From NCBI GenBank assembly GCA_016295355.1, contig JAEDLK010000001.1, forward strand, positions 1 through 64,000: a stretch of 64,000 bases of DNA, given 5' to 3'. The DNA comes from Clostridiaceae bacterium (GTDB taxonomy: Bacteria; Bacillota; Clostridia; Oscillospirales; Acutalibacteraceae). A program made the translations under genes and the position numbers. Position 1 is the first letter of the stretch, and each line of letters opens with the position of its first letter. The notes under the pieces were generated by a model. That model had not been told where the DNA came from. It did not search any database and saw nothing but the letters and a program-made list of their open reading frames with translations. Below, in pieces: positions 50,525 through 58,413 of this stretch.

Positions 50525-50822
50525 AAGCCATTCCTCCTTTGATCGCTGCGGCAAACCCGCTGTCGTTCACCGACAGGATGCCGCCCTTGTGTCCGGTGGC
50601 ATGGTACAATGCTTCCATCTCTACACCGGTGTCCAATACTTCCACACCGGCCCGAGCAGCAAAATAGCACATTTCCTTCCGACTCTTGGCGGAAAGATCG
50701 GAAGCCACCAATATTAACCTTGATCGCTTACGGGCCAGACTTTCTCTTGCGGCATCGGCGCCGAAGGAAAGATTGCCCGATTTGCTGGCAAAGCCCAGCA
50801 ATGAAAGCACTTTAGGATTCAA
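50511..50822 (-). CDS. ylxQ: YlxQ, L7Ae-family ribosomal-like protein
   Basis: Kink-turn RNA-binding protein of the L7Ae/L30e family, 103 residues. The start is NPKVLSLLGFASKSGNLSFG, followed by LILVASDLSAKSRKE, both usual for YlxQ. It overlaps rnpM by 11 bases and infB by 14 bases, so the three are tightly coupled. Its role in Firmicutes is not settled. Confidence 0.92.
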   Translation of the reverse strand: MNPKVLSLLGFASKSGNLSFGADAARESLARKRSRLILVASDLSAKSRKEMCYFAARAGVEVLDTGVEMEALYHATGHKGGILSVNDSGFAAAIKGGMAYGEN

Positions 50823-51081
50823 CCGCTTTCAGCTCCTTTTGCAGAGCTTCCAAAACCGCCGACGGAACCGGCGCGCCGAAAGCGTTTTCCATGCGTTTTT
50901 TCTTAACAGCCAAAGTAAGGCACGCTTCACTTTTACATATATACGCACCACGGCCGCCGGCCTTACCGGTCGGGTCAAGAAAGATCTGGCCTTCTTTGTT
51001 GCGCACCACACGAATCAGTGCCTTTTTTTCCTTGTGCTCGCCACAGCCAAGGCATTGGCGCAAGGGGATTTTTTTGGTCAT
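50812..51081 (-). CDS. rnpM: YlxR family RNA-binding protein RnpM
   Basis: Small basic protein of 89 residues, recently described in B. subtilis as a modulator of RNase P. It has PLRQCLGCGEHKEKKALIRV, with a Cys pair, and DPTGKAGGRGAYICKSEACL, both family signatures. It lies 3 bases after nusA and overlaps ylxQ by 11. The gene was long called ylxR. Confidence 0.93.
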   Translation of the reverse strand: MTKKIPLRQCLGCGEHKEKKALIRVVRNKEGQIFLDPTGKAGGRGAYICKSEACLTLAVKKKRMENAFGAPVPSAVLEALQKELKAVES

Positions 51082-51084
51082 GCT

Positions 51085-52182
51085 TTACTCCTCGGTTTTT
51101 TCTTCATAAAATCCGCTTTCGGGATGAATATCAATCTTCCAACCGGTCAAACGGGCGGCCAATCGTACATTTTGACCTTTGTTACCGATGGCCAAAGACA
51201 ACTGGGAATCCGGCACCGTAACACGGCAGGCCTTGGGTTCCTCGCTGATAATCTCCACCGACAGAACCTTGGCCGGGGATAACGCCTCGCTGATAAACAC
51301 AACGGGATCGTCGCTGTACTTCACAATGTCGATTTTTTCGCCGGCTAATTCTTCAACAATCTTGTTGACCCGCACGCCGTGCTGACCGATACAGGCACCC
51401 ACGGCATCAATATCGCTGCCGGTGCTGGCCACCGCAATTTTGGTACGGCTGCCGGCCTGACGGGAAACAGACTTGATTTCCACCGTGCCGTCAAAGATTT
51501 CGGGAACTTCGGTTTCAAACAGGCGTTTGACCAAGCCGGAATGGGTACGGGAAATCATCACACGGGGACCACGCTCGGTATCCTTGACCTCAACAATAAA
51601 GACCTTGATGTGGTCGCCTTCGTGAATCACCTCATCCGGCACCTGCTCTGCCTTGGGAAGCGTTGCCTCCGCACGGCCGATTAACAGGGTGGCATTGCCG
51701 GTCTTGGGATCTACCCGTTGAACGAGAGCCGATACGATTTCTTTTGTTTTGCTTTGGAATTCCGACAGAGTTTGATCCCGTTCGGCATCCCGAACGCCTT
51801 GACGGAAGTTGTTTCTGGAATTCTGTGCCACCACACGGCCGAACTTTCTCGGGTCAAGCGGCAAATCAATAAAGCCGCGTTCCGGTGCGGTCGGATCCAA
51901 CTTGGCAGCTTGTTCACAGCTCATCTGCGTGTAGGGATTCTCAACCTCTTCCACCACTTCCTTGTGAGCCACAACCGTAAAGATTTGGTTGACCGGATCA
52001 ATGGTGCATTGAACCACATCAAATCCGCCGTAATCCTTACGAGATGCCACCACAATCGCGTCAGCGATTTTTTCGGCAATAAACTGTTGCGGAATGCCTT
52101 TCTCGGCTTCCATCGCCGCCAAGGCATTAAAAAATTCCGCAAAATCAACCTGTGCATTTGTGTTTTTAGCTTTTCTAGCCAT
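51085..52182 (-). CDS. nusA: Transcription termination/antitermination factor NusA
   Basis: RNA polymerase-binding elongation factor acting in pausing, termination and antitermination. The 365 residues show the N-terminal polymerase-binding domain, an S1 domain (about 130-200; GRAEATLPKAEQVP), and two KH domains with GACIGQHGVRVNKIVEELAG and LAIGNKGQNVRLAARLTGWK. The acidic repeats of E. coli NusA are absent, as expected in Firmicutes. The start overlaps the rimP stop by 8 bases. Confidence 0.98.
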   Translation of the reverse strand: MARKAKNTNAQVDFAEFFNALAAMEAEKGIPQQFIAEKIADAIVVASRKDYGGFDVVQCTIDPVNQIFTVVAHKEVVEEVENPYTQMSCEQAAKLDPTAPERGFIDLPLDPRKFGRVVAQNSRNNFRQGVRDAERDQTLSEFQSKTKEIVSALVQRVDPKTGNATLLIGRAEATLPKAEQVPDEVIHEGDHIKVFIVEVKDTERGPRVMISRTHSGLVKRLFETEVPEIFDGTVEIKSVSRQAGSRTKIAVASTGSDIDAVGACIGQHGVRVNKIVEELAGEKIDIVKYSDDPVVFISEALSPAKVLSVEIISEEPKACRVTVPDSQLSLAIGNKGQNVRLAARLTGWKIDIHPESGFYEEKTEE

Positions 52183-52651
52183 TTTCCTTTGTACCTCCCG
52201 CTATACTGTCGGCCGCTTTGACCGATGCAATGTCCTCTTTTGTTAAACAATATGTCTTTTCGCCGTCTGCCAGGATTAAGGTCCCGTCATACGACAACAG
52301 TTGACCGGTGATCTCTTTGGCCGACTCAACCGCCCGATACAAGCGAACCGTCACCGGCTTGCCGATAAAGGCCGCAAAATGTTCAGGTCTTGTCAGTTCC
52401 CGATTGATACCGGGGGAACAAACCTCCAAACAATACGAACGGTCGATGGGGTCAGCCTCATCCAAAATGGGATCAATGGCGTGAGACACATTCACGCAAT
52501 CGTCAATGCCGACACCGCCCTCTTTATCAATAAAGACTCGCAAAAAATAATCCGCGCCCTCCTTGACAAAGCGGACATCCCATAAAGACACTCCCTGTGC
52601 CTGCACCGCATCGGCGATCAGCTCGGTGACGGTCTGTGCAATATTCGCCAT
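52175..52651 (-). CDS. rimP: Ribosome maturation factor RimP
   Basis: 30S maturation factor. The trimmed protein has 158 residues; the family is 150-160. Recognisable segments are DCVNVSHAIDPILDEADPI, YCLEVCSPGINRELTRPEHF and an Sm-like C-terminal domain. The start is ATG 52651 after GGGAGG. It is the first gene of the operon; a hairpin with a T tract lies in its leader. Confidence 0.95.
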   Translation of the reverse strand: MANIAQTVTELIADAVQAQGVSLWDVRFVKEGADYFLRVFIDKEGGVGIDDCVNVSHAIDPILDEADPIDRSYCLEVCSPGINRELTRPEHFAAFIGKPVTVRLYRAVESAKEITGQLLSYDGTLILADGEKTYCLTKEDIASVKAADSIAGGTKENG

Positions 52652-52672
52652 AGGCTCCCTCCCAGATTTCAT

Positions 52673-52703
52673 AAGAAAAGTGAGCGACCGATTGGCCGCT
52701 CAC
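52673..52703 (-). terminator. Terminator-like hairpin in the rimP-nusA leader
   Basis: On the minus strand GTGAGCGGCC pairs with GGTCGCTCAC around AATC, and TTTTCTT follows. It lies downstream of the rimP promoter (52729-52757) and upstream of the rimP start. It could therefore act both as terminator for spoVT and as attenuator for the rimP operon. Confidence 0.75.
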
Positions 52704-52728
52704 TCACTGAATCCTTTCTTACAATGGT

Positions 52729-52757
52729 AGTATACCACAACTTTTCGATAAATGCAA
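52729..52757 (-). promoter_or_regulatory. Promoter for the rimP-nusA-infB operon
   Basis: TTGCAT and TATACT with a 17-base spacer on the minus strand. It begins 8 bases after the spoVT stop. Transcription would start near 52722, about 20 bases before the leader hairpin. Confidence 0.8.
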
Positions 52758-52764
52758 GTCTTTT

Positions 52765-53295
52765 TTATTCCATTTGCCGGCCCAAAAACTGCGCTGCCAC
52801 GGCAGCTAACTTTCCGTCGGCCTCATTGGCCGATGTTGTCTCCTTGTTGGCGGCTAAAATCACCGCTCCCGTTAAGTCCCCGGCTGACAGAATCGGCTCG
52901 ACAATACACGCTCGGTATTCACTGCCTTCTAACACGAGCGGCCCGTTGCCGGAAAAAACCTTTTGCCGGCGCTGTTCCATAATGTCTTCTAACTCGACAG
53001 TGTTACGACGCTCCAACACCTCACGCTTAGCAAGCCCGGCCGCCGCCACACAGTGGTCCCGGTCGGTAATGATGACAGATAACTTTGTCGAACCGGCCAT
53101 GCTCTCAGCAAACAATTCGGCAAAGGAAGATAACTCCCCGATGGGGGAATACTTCTTAAAAATAACCTCTCCCCCTGCATCGGTATAAATCTCCAGCGGG
53201 TCGCCTTCGCGGATTCTCATAGTCCTTCTTATTTCTTTTGGGATAACCACACGACCTAAATCGTCTATCCTACGAACTATACCTGTAGCTTTCAT
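52765..53295 (-). CDS. spoVT: Stage V sporulation protein T (AbrB-family regulator)
   Basis: Forespore transcription regulator. Residues 1-50 form the AbrB/SpoVT swapped-hairpin DNA-binding domain (ATGIVRRIDDLGRVVIPKEI). Residues 55-176 form a GAF-like sensory domain. Length (176) is typical. The first ~95 bases use AT-rich codons, unlike the rest of the gene, while a GC-richer copy of the same 5' segment stands at 56034-56132. This hints that the 5' end was replaced by an incoming AT-rich island. It still reads as one intact gene. RBS GAGGAG is 8 bases before ATG. Confidence 0.95.
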   Translation of the reverse strand: MKATGIVRRIDDLGRVVIPKEIRRTMRIREGDPLEIYTDAGGEVIFKKYSPIGELSSFAELFAESMAGSTKLSVIITDRDHCVAAAGLAKREVLERRNTVELEDIMEQRRQKVFSGNGPLVLEGSEYRACIVEPILSAGDLTGAVILAANKETTSANEADGKLAAVAAQFLGRQME

Positions 53296-53463
53296 ATATA
53301 AATTCTCCTCTGTTTTAGATAATTAAAACTTTTAAGTTCCTTATATTAATTTTGATTCACTTTAGGAACTTTTATTACGATATTTCTATTATCTGTACAC
53401 ATAGGAGATTTATACTTGCTATATATACTTACGTTTTAAAAAATTAAAATTCAAAGAATACTT

Positions 53464-54336
53464 TTACCATGCTGTTGGAACTCCGTCAACATAATGCCAA
53501 GAATTTTCTTTTTGTTCCTCACTATAATAAAAAACTTTGCCGCCTGCGCCATTCAATTCGACCTGCGTTGCAGGGTGTACTACAGGTTTTAATATTTTGT
53601 TAAAATCATTTTCTGTTGATTCATAAAATAATATACAATTTGATTCCCCGTTAACACGAGCGCCAATTTCTTCAACAGATTTAGGTATAACAATGTTAGC
53701 CGCACCTCTTGTAAAATAGAACGCTTTATATCCTATTCTTTTTACCGAAGAAGGTATAGATATTTTTTCAAAAGTACATCTTAAGAAAGCACATCTGCTA
53801 ATGCTTGTTACTCCTTCTTCAATTATAATTTCTTTAATTAATGTTGTGTAACGATTCCAAGGCATTGATTTTCCATCATTCAGAGGATCACTCAATTGTA
53901 TGGACTGATAATATTCGGCCATATCTCCCGTTCCAGAAATCACTAAACTATAATCATCATAATATGTCCAAGTTACATTTTCCCCACAAGGACCACTATC
54001 TATTATTTTTGCTGATACTATAATTTTACAGGTTGCAGAGATGCCATTAGGAGTTGTTGCGGTGATTTCACAAGTGCCTTTATTCTTTGCTAAAACTTCA
54101 CCGCCAAAATATTTAGCAATATTTTCGTCACTTGATTTCCAAGTGATTTTATCCTTCATATCTTCAGATGTTGTTTCTATAAGTAATGGTGTAGTCTCCC
54201 CTATCGGCAATGTAATTTCTGTTTCTGAAAGTTTTATAGTTTGATTATCTTCTATTTTTGATTTCAAATCATTATTGCAAGCAGAAAGAGAAAATAACAT
54301 ACAAATAACCATTAAAATTGTAATAGTTTTTTTCAT
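53464..54336 (-). CDS. Lipoprotein with Big2 and BspA-type LRR domains
   Basis: A 290-residue exported lipoprotein; its signal peptide ends in a lipobox (LFSLSAC, Cys at about 20). Residues 38-110 form a bacterial Ig-like Big2 domain (EITLPIGETTPLLIETTS, KGTCEITATTPNG). The second half has BspA-like leucine-rich repeats (IKEIIIEEGVTSISRCAF, FEKISIPSSVKRIGYKAF, NIVIPKSVEEIG). Such proteins mediate adhesion or host/bacterial interactions. Base composition is much more AT-rich than the core genes. It lies between spoVT and a displaced spoVT fragment, so it is probably acquired. Its promoter is at 54371-54399. Confidence 0.85.
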   Translation of the reverse strand: MKKTITILMVICMLFSLSACNNDLKSKIEDNQTIKLSETEITLPIGETTPLLIETTSEDMKDKITWKSSDENIAKYFGGEVLAKNKGTCEITATTPNGISATCKIIVSAKIIDSGPCGENVTWTYYDDYSLVISGTGDMAEYYQSIQLSDPLNDGKSMPWNRYTTLIKEIIIEEGVTSISRCAFLRCTFEKISIPSSVKRIGYKAFYFTRGAANIVIPKSVEEIGARVNGESNCILFYESTENDFNKILKPVVHPATQVELNGAGGKVFYYSEEQKENSWHYVDGVPTAW

Positions 54337-54370
54337 AAACTACGCCCCATAAAGTTTAATTTATAAGCGT

Positions 54371-54399
54371 AGTATAACATGAAACTTAAAATATTGCAA
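54371..54399 (-). promoter_or_regulatory. Promoter for the lipoprotein gene
   Basis: TTGCAA and TATACT with a 17-base spacer on the minus strand. The remaining gap to 54633 is AT-rich with no gene. Confidence 0.72.
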
Positions 54400-54633
54400 T
54401 GATATGTATTTATAAATCTAACCTTTCTGCAATACTTGTCATACCGAAAACAAATTTGTCGATAGGTGTCAATGTGACGATAATAAAGAATAACTTTAAC
54501 AAATAATGCATAATTTAAATACAATTATGTATATTAATTACACGTGTATAATATCATTCGCTAACAATAAATAGAAAAACTGCAGTATATCGACATAATT
54601 ATAAAAATTAGAACCTTTCAATTAAAAAAATGC

Positions 54634-54662
54634 TTGATTTTTAATTTGATATGTGTTATTAT
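54634..54662 (+). promoter_or_regulatory. Promoter for the Fic gene
   Basis: TTGATT and TATTAT with a 17-base spacer, about 30 bases before the Fic start. The local AT-richness makes chance matches more likely. Confidence 0.55.
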
Positions 54663-54693
54663 TGTCAATACAATAAAAAATGGGGTGATTTAT

Positions 54694-55941
54694 ATGCCTT
54701 ATAAAGAATTAAAAGGTTTATATTATGAAAACAATGAGCAATATGCCAAAGAATATTTAAAAAGGTTTAATTCTGAAGAGTCCATAAAAATAAATTTTTA
54801 TATAGGCGAAAATCAAGCTTTTTTTCTTCTAAATGCCGAAGTGATGTCGCTCGCTTATAAAATTTCAAAACTAGATAAAAAAATTAGCCAGTTATGCACT
54901 GACCTGCCAGGTGTAGCAATAGAACAATACTCAAAGAAATGTTTGATTGATGAAATTGTTATTACAAACAAAATAGAAGGCGTCCACAGTAGTAGAAAAG
55001 AAATAGGTGAAGCGCTAGATATTTTAGAAACCCAATCCAATGCAAAAGGGAAAAAGCAGAGATTTCTTAGTTTAGTTAATAAATATCTAAAATTAATAAA
55101 AAAAGAAACAATTTCTTTAAAAAGTTGTAAAGATATCAGAGAAATTTATGATGAGGTATTTTTAGAAGAAGTTATCCATGAAGACCCTTCTAATAAACCT
55201 GACGGAAAAATTTTCAGAAAAGATTCTGTTTCTATTTATAGTGAAACCGATAGAGTAATTCACACTGGCATTTTGCCAGAAGAAAAAATTATCAAATCAA
55301 CAGAACAGGCTCTGAATTTTTTAAATGATGAATCAGTCGATGATTTGTTTAGGGTTTGCGTATTTCACTATCTTATCGAATATATCCATCCTTTTTACGA
55401 TGGAAATGGCAGATTAGGAAGGTTTATATTTAGTTATGGTATTTCTAAAACTCTATCGCCGTTAATCGCTTTTAGAATATCTGAAACTATTAAAGAAAAT
55501 ATTAGCTCATATTATAAAGCATTCAAGATATGTAATGACCAAAGGAACTTGGGCGATATCACTCCATTTTTGTTAATGCAGTTAAATATGATTTATGTTG
55601 CAATGCAAGAATTAGAAAAATCCTTATATCAAAGGAAAGCCACTTGGAAAAAATATGAAACAGCGATACAAAAATACTGTAAGAATAATACAACTTTACG
55701 CACATTATATAGTTTGCTAATTCAAGCCGCACTTTTCAGTGAAAAAGGCATTTCTATGCAACAGTTGATAAAACATATGTGTATTAGTGGATATATGATT
55801 AAAAAATATATGAATGAGATTCCCGAACAATTTTTAATCATCAAACAAAAAAACAAGTTTAAATATTATAGTTTAAATATCGAAAAACTTAATTCTGTTA
55901 TTCTCGAAGAAAGTGTTGAAAATCTTAAAGACCTAGGGTGA
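54694..55941 (+). CDS. Fic domain protein (AMPylase family)
   Basis: A 415-residue cytoplasmic protein. Residues 232-243, HPFYDGNGRLGR, are a complete Fic active site with the catalytic His, so AMP transfer to a target protein is likely. Residues 91-96 (TNKIEG) fit the (S/T)xxxE(G/N) inhibitory helix, which places it among class II Fic proteins that block themselves. The C-terminal part has a winged-helix-like region (GISMQQLIKHMCISGYMIKK). The start is ATG 54694 with GGGGTG upstream; the frame extends 20 codons further. Strongly AT-rich. No separate antitoxin gene is adjacent. Confidence 0.9.
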   Translation: MPYKELKGLYYENNEQYAKEYLKRFNSEESIKINFYIGENQAFFLLNAEVMSLAYKISKLDKKISQLCTDLPGVAIEQYSKKCLIDEIVITNKIEGVHSSRKEIGEALDILETQSNAKGKKQRFLSLVNKYLKLIKKETISLKSCKDIREIYDEVFLEEVIHEDPSNKPDGKIFRKDSVSIYSETDRVIHTGILPEEKIIKSTEQALNFLNDESVDDLFRVCVFHYLIEYIHPFYDGNGRLGRFIFSYGISKTLSPLIAFRISETIKENISSYYKAFKICNDQRNLGDITPFLLMQLNMIYVAMQELEKSLYQRKATWKKYETAIQKYCKNNTTLRTLYSLLIQAALFSEKGISMQQLIKHMCISGYMIKKYMNEIPEQFLIIKQKNKFKYYSLNIEKLNSVILEESVENLKDLG

Positions 55942-55964
55942 TTTCACCCTAGGTCTTTAAGATT
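55921..55964 (+). terminator. Perfect palindrome over the Fic stop codon
   Basis: A 21-bp perfect inverted repeat with a 2-base loop. The left arm encodes the last six Fic residues and the TGA stop. On the other strand it supplies the same residues, NLKDLG, to the end of the truncated spoVT frame. No long T run follows, so it is a strong hairpin of uncertain terminator strength. Confidence 0.7.
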
Positions 55965-56033
55965 TATTATTCTAGAATACACACTATGTATCGCCCAGCA
56001 AAACCTGTCAAGCGGTGTCAATGTTGTCTGTGA

Positions 56034-56132
56034 CGGGTCTCCCTCTCGTATACGCATGGTTCTTCTTATTTCTTTGGGGATCACCACCCTGCCGAGATCG
56101 TCTATTCTACGAACGATTCCTGTTGCTTTCAC
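56034..56132 (-). pseudogene. Truncated spoVT 5' end (copy 2)
   Basis: The first 33 codons match spoVT almost exactly at protein level (through RIREGDP), with GTG as start and AAAGGAG upstream. After GDP the similarity stops and the frame runs into unrelated sequence, ending at the Fic palindrome (55944). The bases are GC-richer than those of the 5' end now on spoVT. Most likely a displaced native 5' end; a small AbrB-domain protein of 62 residues is a less likely alternative. Confidence 0.8.
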
Positions 56133-56158
56133 AGTATATCTTTCTCCTTTACAGACTC

Positions 56159-56206
56159 GTAGGGGCGGGGTCTCCCCGCCCGTGGGACGGGAAACCCGTC
56201 CCCTAC
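56159..56206. repeat. GC-rich double-hairpin palindromic repeat
   Basis: Outer arms GTAGGGG and CCCCTAC enclose two hairpins, GGGCGGGG-TCT-CCCCGCCC and GGGACGGG-AAA-CCCGTCCC. It is strikingly GC-rich inside an AT-rich stretch. I recall similar short repeats scattered in gut Firmicutes genomes; only one copy is in this window. Confidence 0.8.
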
Positions 56207-56349
56207 AATTATTTTACAAATTACGCTGTTAGTATCTGTAAAGAACGGGGAAGTATACAAATTACTACAACGTCAAAAATATATTTCCCTTGACTTTCAA
56301 TGCTAGGTTTGTTTTAATTATATTATATAAAAAGGGAGGCTATATCTTT

Positions 56350-56757
56350 ATGGCTAAAATTGATGTTTATGAAAATTGCAAGTTTGCTACATTCTTGAGT
56401 GCACTTGGTTGGATGGGAATGGCGATTGGTTTTTACGCCTGCTTCAATGAAGAATTGGGTTGGAAAATCGGTATTATTATACTGGCGATTAGTTTTGCTT
56501 TAAAAATGTTGGCATTTTTTCTTGATAAATTTGTCGGCCGGATGAAAAGTAAACGGGCCGCCAAGAAAAACCAGATAAAAAGCGAAGGCGCCAGTAGTGC
56601 TTCCGGCAACAGTCAAGAAAAGGCGAAAGCACAAGCCGCCCTTGTCGAGTTCGTAAAATACAAAGAGTTATTATCGAAAGGAACAATAACTCGCGAGGAG
56701 TTTGAAGCGAAGACAGGCGAGCTCTTCAAAGACTACGTTAAACCAAAACAACAATAG
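56350..56757 (+). CDS. Small membrane protein with SHOCT-like C-terminus
   Basis: A 135-residue protein with two predicted membrane helices (about 14-32 and 36-56), a basic loop (GRMKSKRAAKKNQ), and a C-terminal SHOCT-like segment (YKELLSKGTITREEFEAKTG). SHOCT tails are short oligomerisation motifs found on many unrelated proteins. Start ATG 56350 follows AGGGAGG. It lies alone between spoVT fragments 2 and 3 and has its own terminator. Function unknown. Confidence 0.72.
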   Translation: MAKIDVYENCKFATFLSALGWMGMAIGFYACFNEELGWKIGIIILAISFALKMLAFFLDKFVGRMKSKRAAKKNQIKSEGASSASGNSQEKAKAQAALVEFVKYKELLSKGTITREEFEAKTGELFKDYVKPKQQ

Positions 56758-56811
56758 AAATATTGCAAGCCAACAAAACAAACTTGTTAAATAATCGTGA
56801 TGGATATATTG

Positions 56812-56838
56812 AAAGCGAGGTGAATTTCACCTCGCTTT
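56812..56838 (+). terminator. Terminator of the SHOCT-like gene
   Basis: AAAGCGAGGTGAA pairs with TTCACCTCGCTTT in a tight hairpin with T tract. Confidence 0.88.
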
Positions 56839-56954
56839 TGCTATGTATCGGTCAAAATATGCTTTTTTGTCAAAAATTTTTCTTAAAAAATTGTCCAAAA
56901 CCTCAGTGTTTATGCGACTTTAAGCGACTTTTGTGTTATTATAACACGAGCCTC

Positions 56955-56984
56955 AATCCTTCTGACAATACCTGTTGCTTTCAT
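56955..56984 (-). pseudogene. Truncated spoVT 5' end (copy 3)
   Basis: Ten codons, MKATGIVRRI, behind an AAGGAG RBS with the same ATATAT spacing seen at spoVT. After RI the frame reads unrelated residues and stops. Short but identical in protein sequence to the other two copies and in the same orientation. The rest of 56839-57246 holds a promoter and a small CTCGCAA/TTGCGAG hairpin. Confidence 0.7.
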
Positions 56985-57056
56985 ATATACATTTCTCCTT
57001 AAATTCCAATTGTGTCGTTAGTATTTGTAATCACAGTAGAAATATACCGTGCAGAC

Positions 57057-57084
57057 TTGATTCTCAAAGTTTTTATGATATAAT
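57057..57084 (+). promoter_or_regulatory. Promoter for the FAD oxidoreductase gene
   Basis: TTGATT and TATAAT with a 16-base spacer. The leader would be about 155 bases and includes a CTCGCAA/TTGCGAG hairpin. Confidence 0.6.
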
Positions 57085-57246
57085 ATCCGCAAAAGGATTT
57101 CCTTGCAACCCTTTCTACTGTTTCCTCGGCACACTACAGGTTTGCCTGCGGTCTTGACGGCCTCGCAAAAATACCCTTGCGAGCCAGCATTTTTGCTTCG
57201 TGGCATAATGAACACAATACATTGTTAGAATTAAGGTGGTTATGTT

Positions 57247-58413
57247 ATGATAAAAAACTATGATGTTGCTGTTTGCGGCGGTGGATTTGCGGGAATTTCG
57301 GCAGCATTAGCTGCTGCGCGCGAAGGAAAAAAGGTTGTTCTTTTTGAAAAAGAATATATGCTCGGCGGTTTGGGAACGGCAGGCCTTGTTACCATATATT
57401 TGCCGCTTTGCGATGGATTTGGACATCAGGTCTCTTTCGGCATAGCAGAAGAATTGCTGAAGCTTTCCGTTACATATGGCGCTGAGGATAAATATCCTAA
57501 AAATTGGCTGGATGGCGTTGGCACAAAAACAGAAAAGGATAAGCGCTATGAGGTGCAATACAATGCGCAGTTGTTTGCCATTTTAGCCGAAAAACTGCTC
57601 ATTGAAAATCATGTTGATATACTGTACGGCAGTTATGTTGTGGGCGTTTCCGCCAAAAACAACCGTATTAAAACGCTGTTTGTTCAAAACAAATCAGGAA
57701 AAAACGCCTATCAAATCCGCTCGGTAGTAGATGCAACGGGCGATTGCGATATTGCCGAATTTGCCAAGATTCCAACCGAAACATTTAAGCAGGGCAATGT
57801 GCTTGCCGCATGGTATTATTTCACCGATAAAACCGGATATCATCTGCAAAGCGTGGGTGCATCTGATGTACCCGAAGAAGAACGCACGGGAAATGAGGAA
57901 AAACCGCTTATTAACAATCGCTTTAGCGGACTTAACGGTGAAGAAATCTCAAAAATGGTATGCCTTTCACATGGAAAAACATTGGAGCATTGGCTTAAAA
58001 AAAGAGAAACCGACCCCTGTGCTGTTATTTCAACAATAGCAACCATTCCGCAAATTCGTATGACACGAAAAATAGTTGGCGAATATGAGTTGGCGCACAG
58101 TGAAATGCACACCTATTTTGAAGATTCCGTGGGGATGGTTTCGAATTGGAAAAAACGGGGCCCCATTTATGAGGTACCTTTTAGAACGCTATATAACAAA
58201 AAAATGAAAAATCTTATTGTGGCGGGTCGCTGCACTTGTGTAAACGAAACCCTATGGGATGTTATGCGAGTTATTCCCTGCTGCGCCGTTACAGGCCAAG
58301 CCGCAGGCACAGCCGCCGCCATGACCGACGATTTTTCAACTCTTAAGGTTTCAGAGCTGCAAAAAAAGCTGCAAGCCAATGGAGTTTTCCTGCACGAAAG
58401 AGATATTCTCTAA
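57247..58413 (+). CDS. FAD-dependent oxidoreductase
   Basis: A 388-residue cytoplasmic flavoprotein of the FAD_oxidored type. The N-terminal dinucleotide-binding motif is VAVCGGGFAGISAALAAARE, with FEKEYMLGGLGTAG after it. VVDATGDCDIAEFA and MRVIPCCAVTGQAAGTAAAM match conserved parts of the family. The C-terminus (LQKKLQANGVFLHE) looks natural, so the gene is complete though shorter than many relatives. It stands alone with its own promoter. Substrate unknown; relatives are often linked to sugar or aromatic metabolism. Confidence 0.85.
   Translation: MIKNYDVAVCGGGFAGISAALAAAREGKKVVLFEKEYMLGGLGTAGLVTIYLPLCDGFGHQVSFGIAEELLKLSVTYGAEDKYPKNWLDGVGTKTEKDKRYEVQYNAQLFAILAEKLLIENHVDILYGSYVVGVSAKNNRIKTLFVQNKSGKNAYQIRSVVDATGDCDIAEFAKIPTETFKQGNVLAAWYYFTDKTGYHLQSVGASDVPEEERTGNEEKPLINNRFSGLNGEEISKMVCLSHGKTLEHWLKKRETDPCAVISTIATIPQIRMTRKIVGEYELAHSEMHTYFEDSVGMVSNWKKRGPIYEVPFRTLYNKKMKNLIVAGRCTCVNETLWDVMRVIPCCAVTGQAAGTAAAMTDDFSTLKVSELQKKLQANGVFLHERDIL

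Noticed and set aside
55944..56132. An intact 62-residue AbrB-like protein
   Set aside because: Only the first 33 codons match the family; the remainder is unrelated sequence ending in the Fic palindrome.
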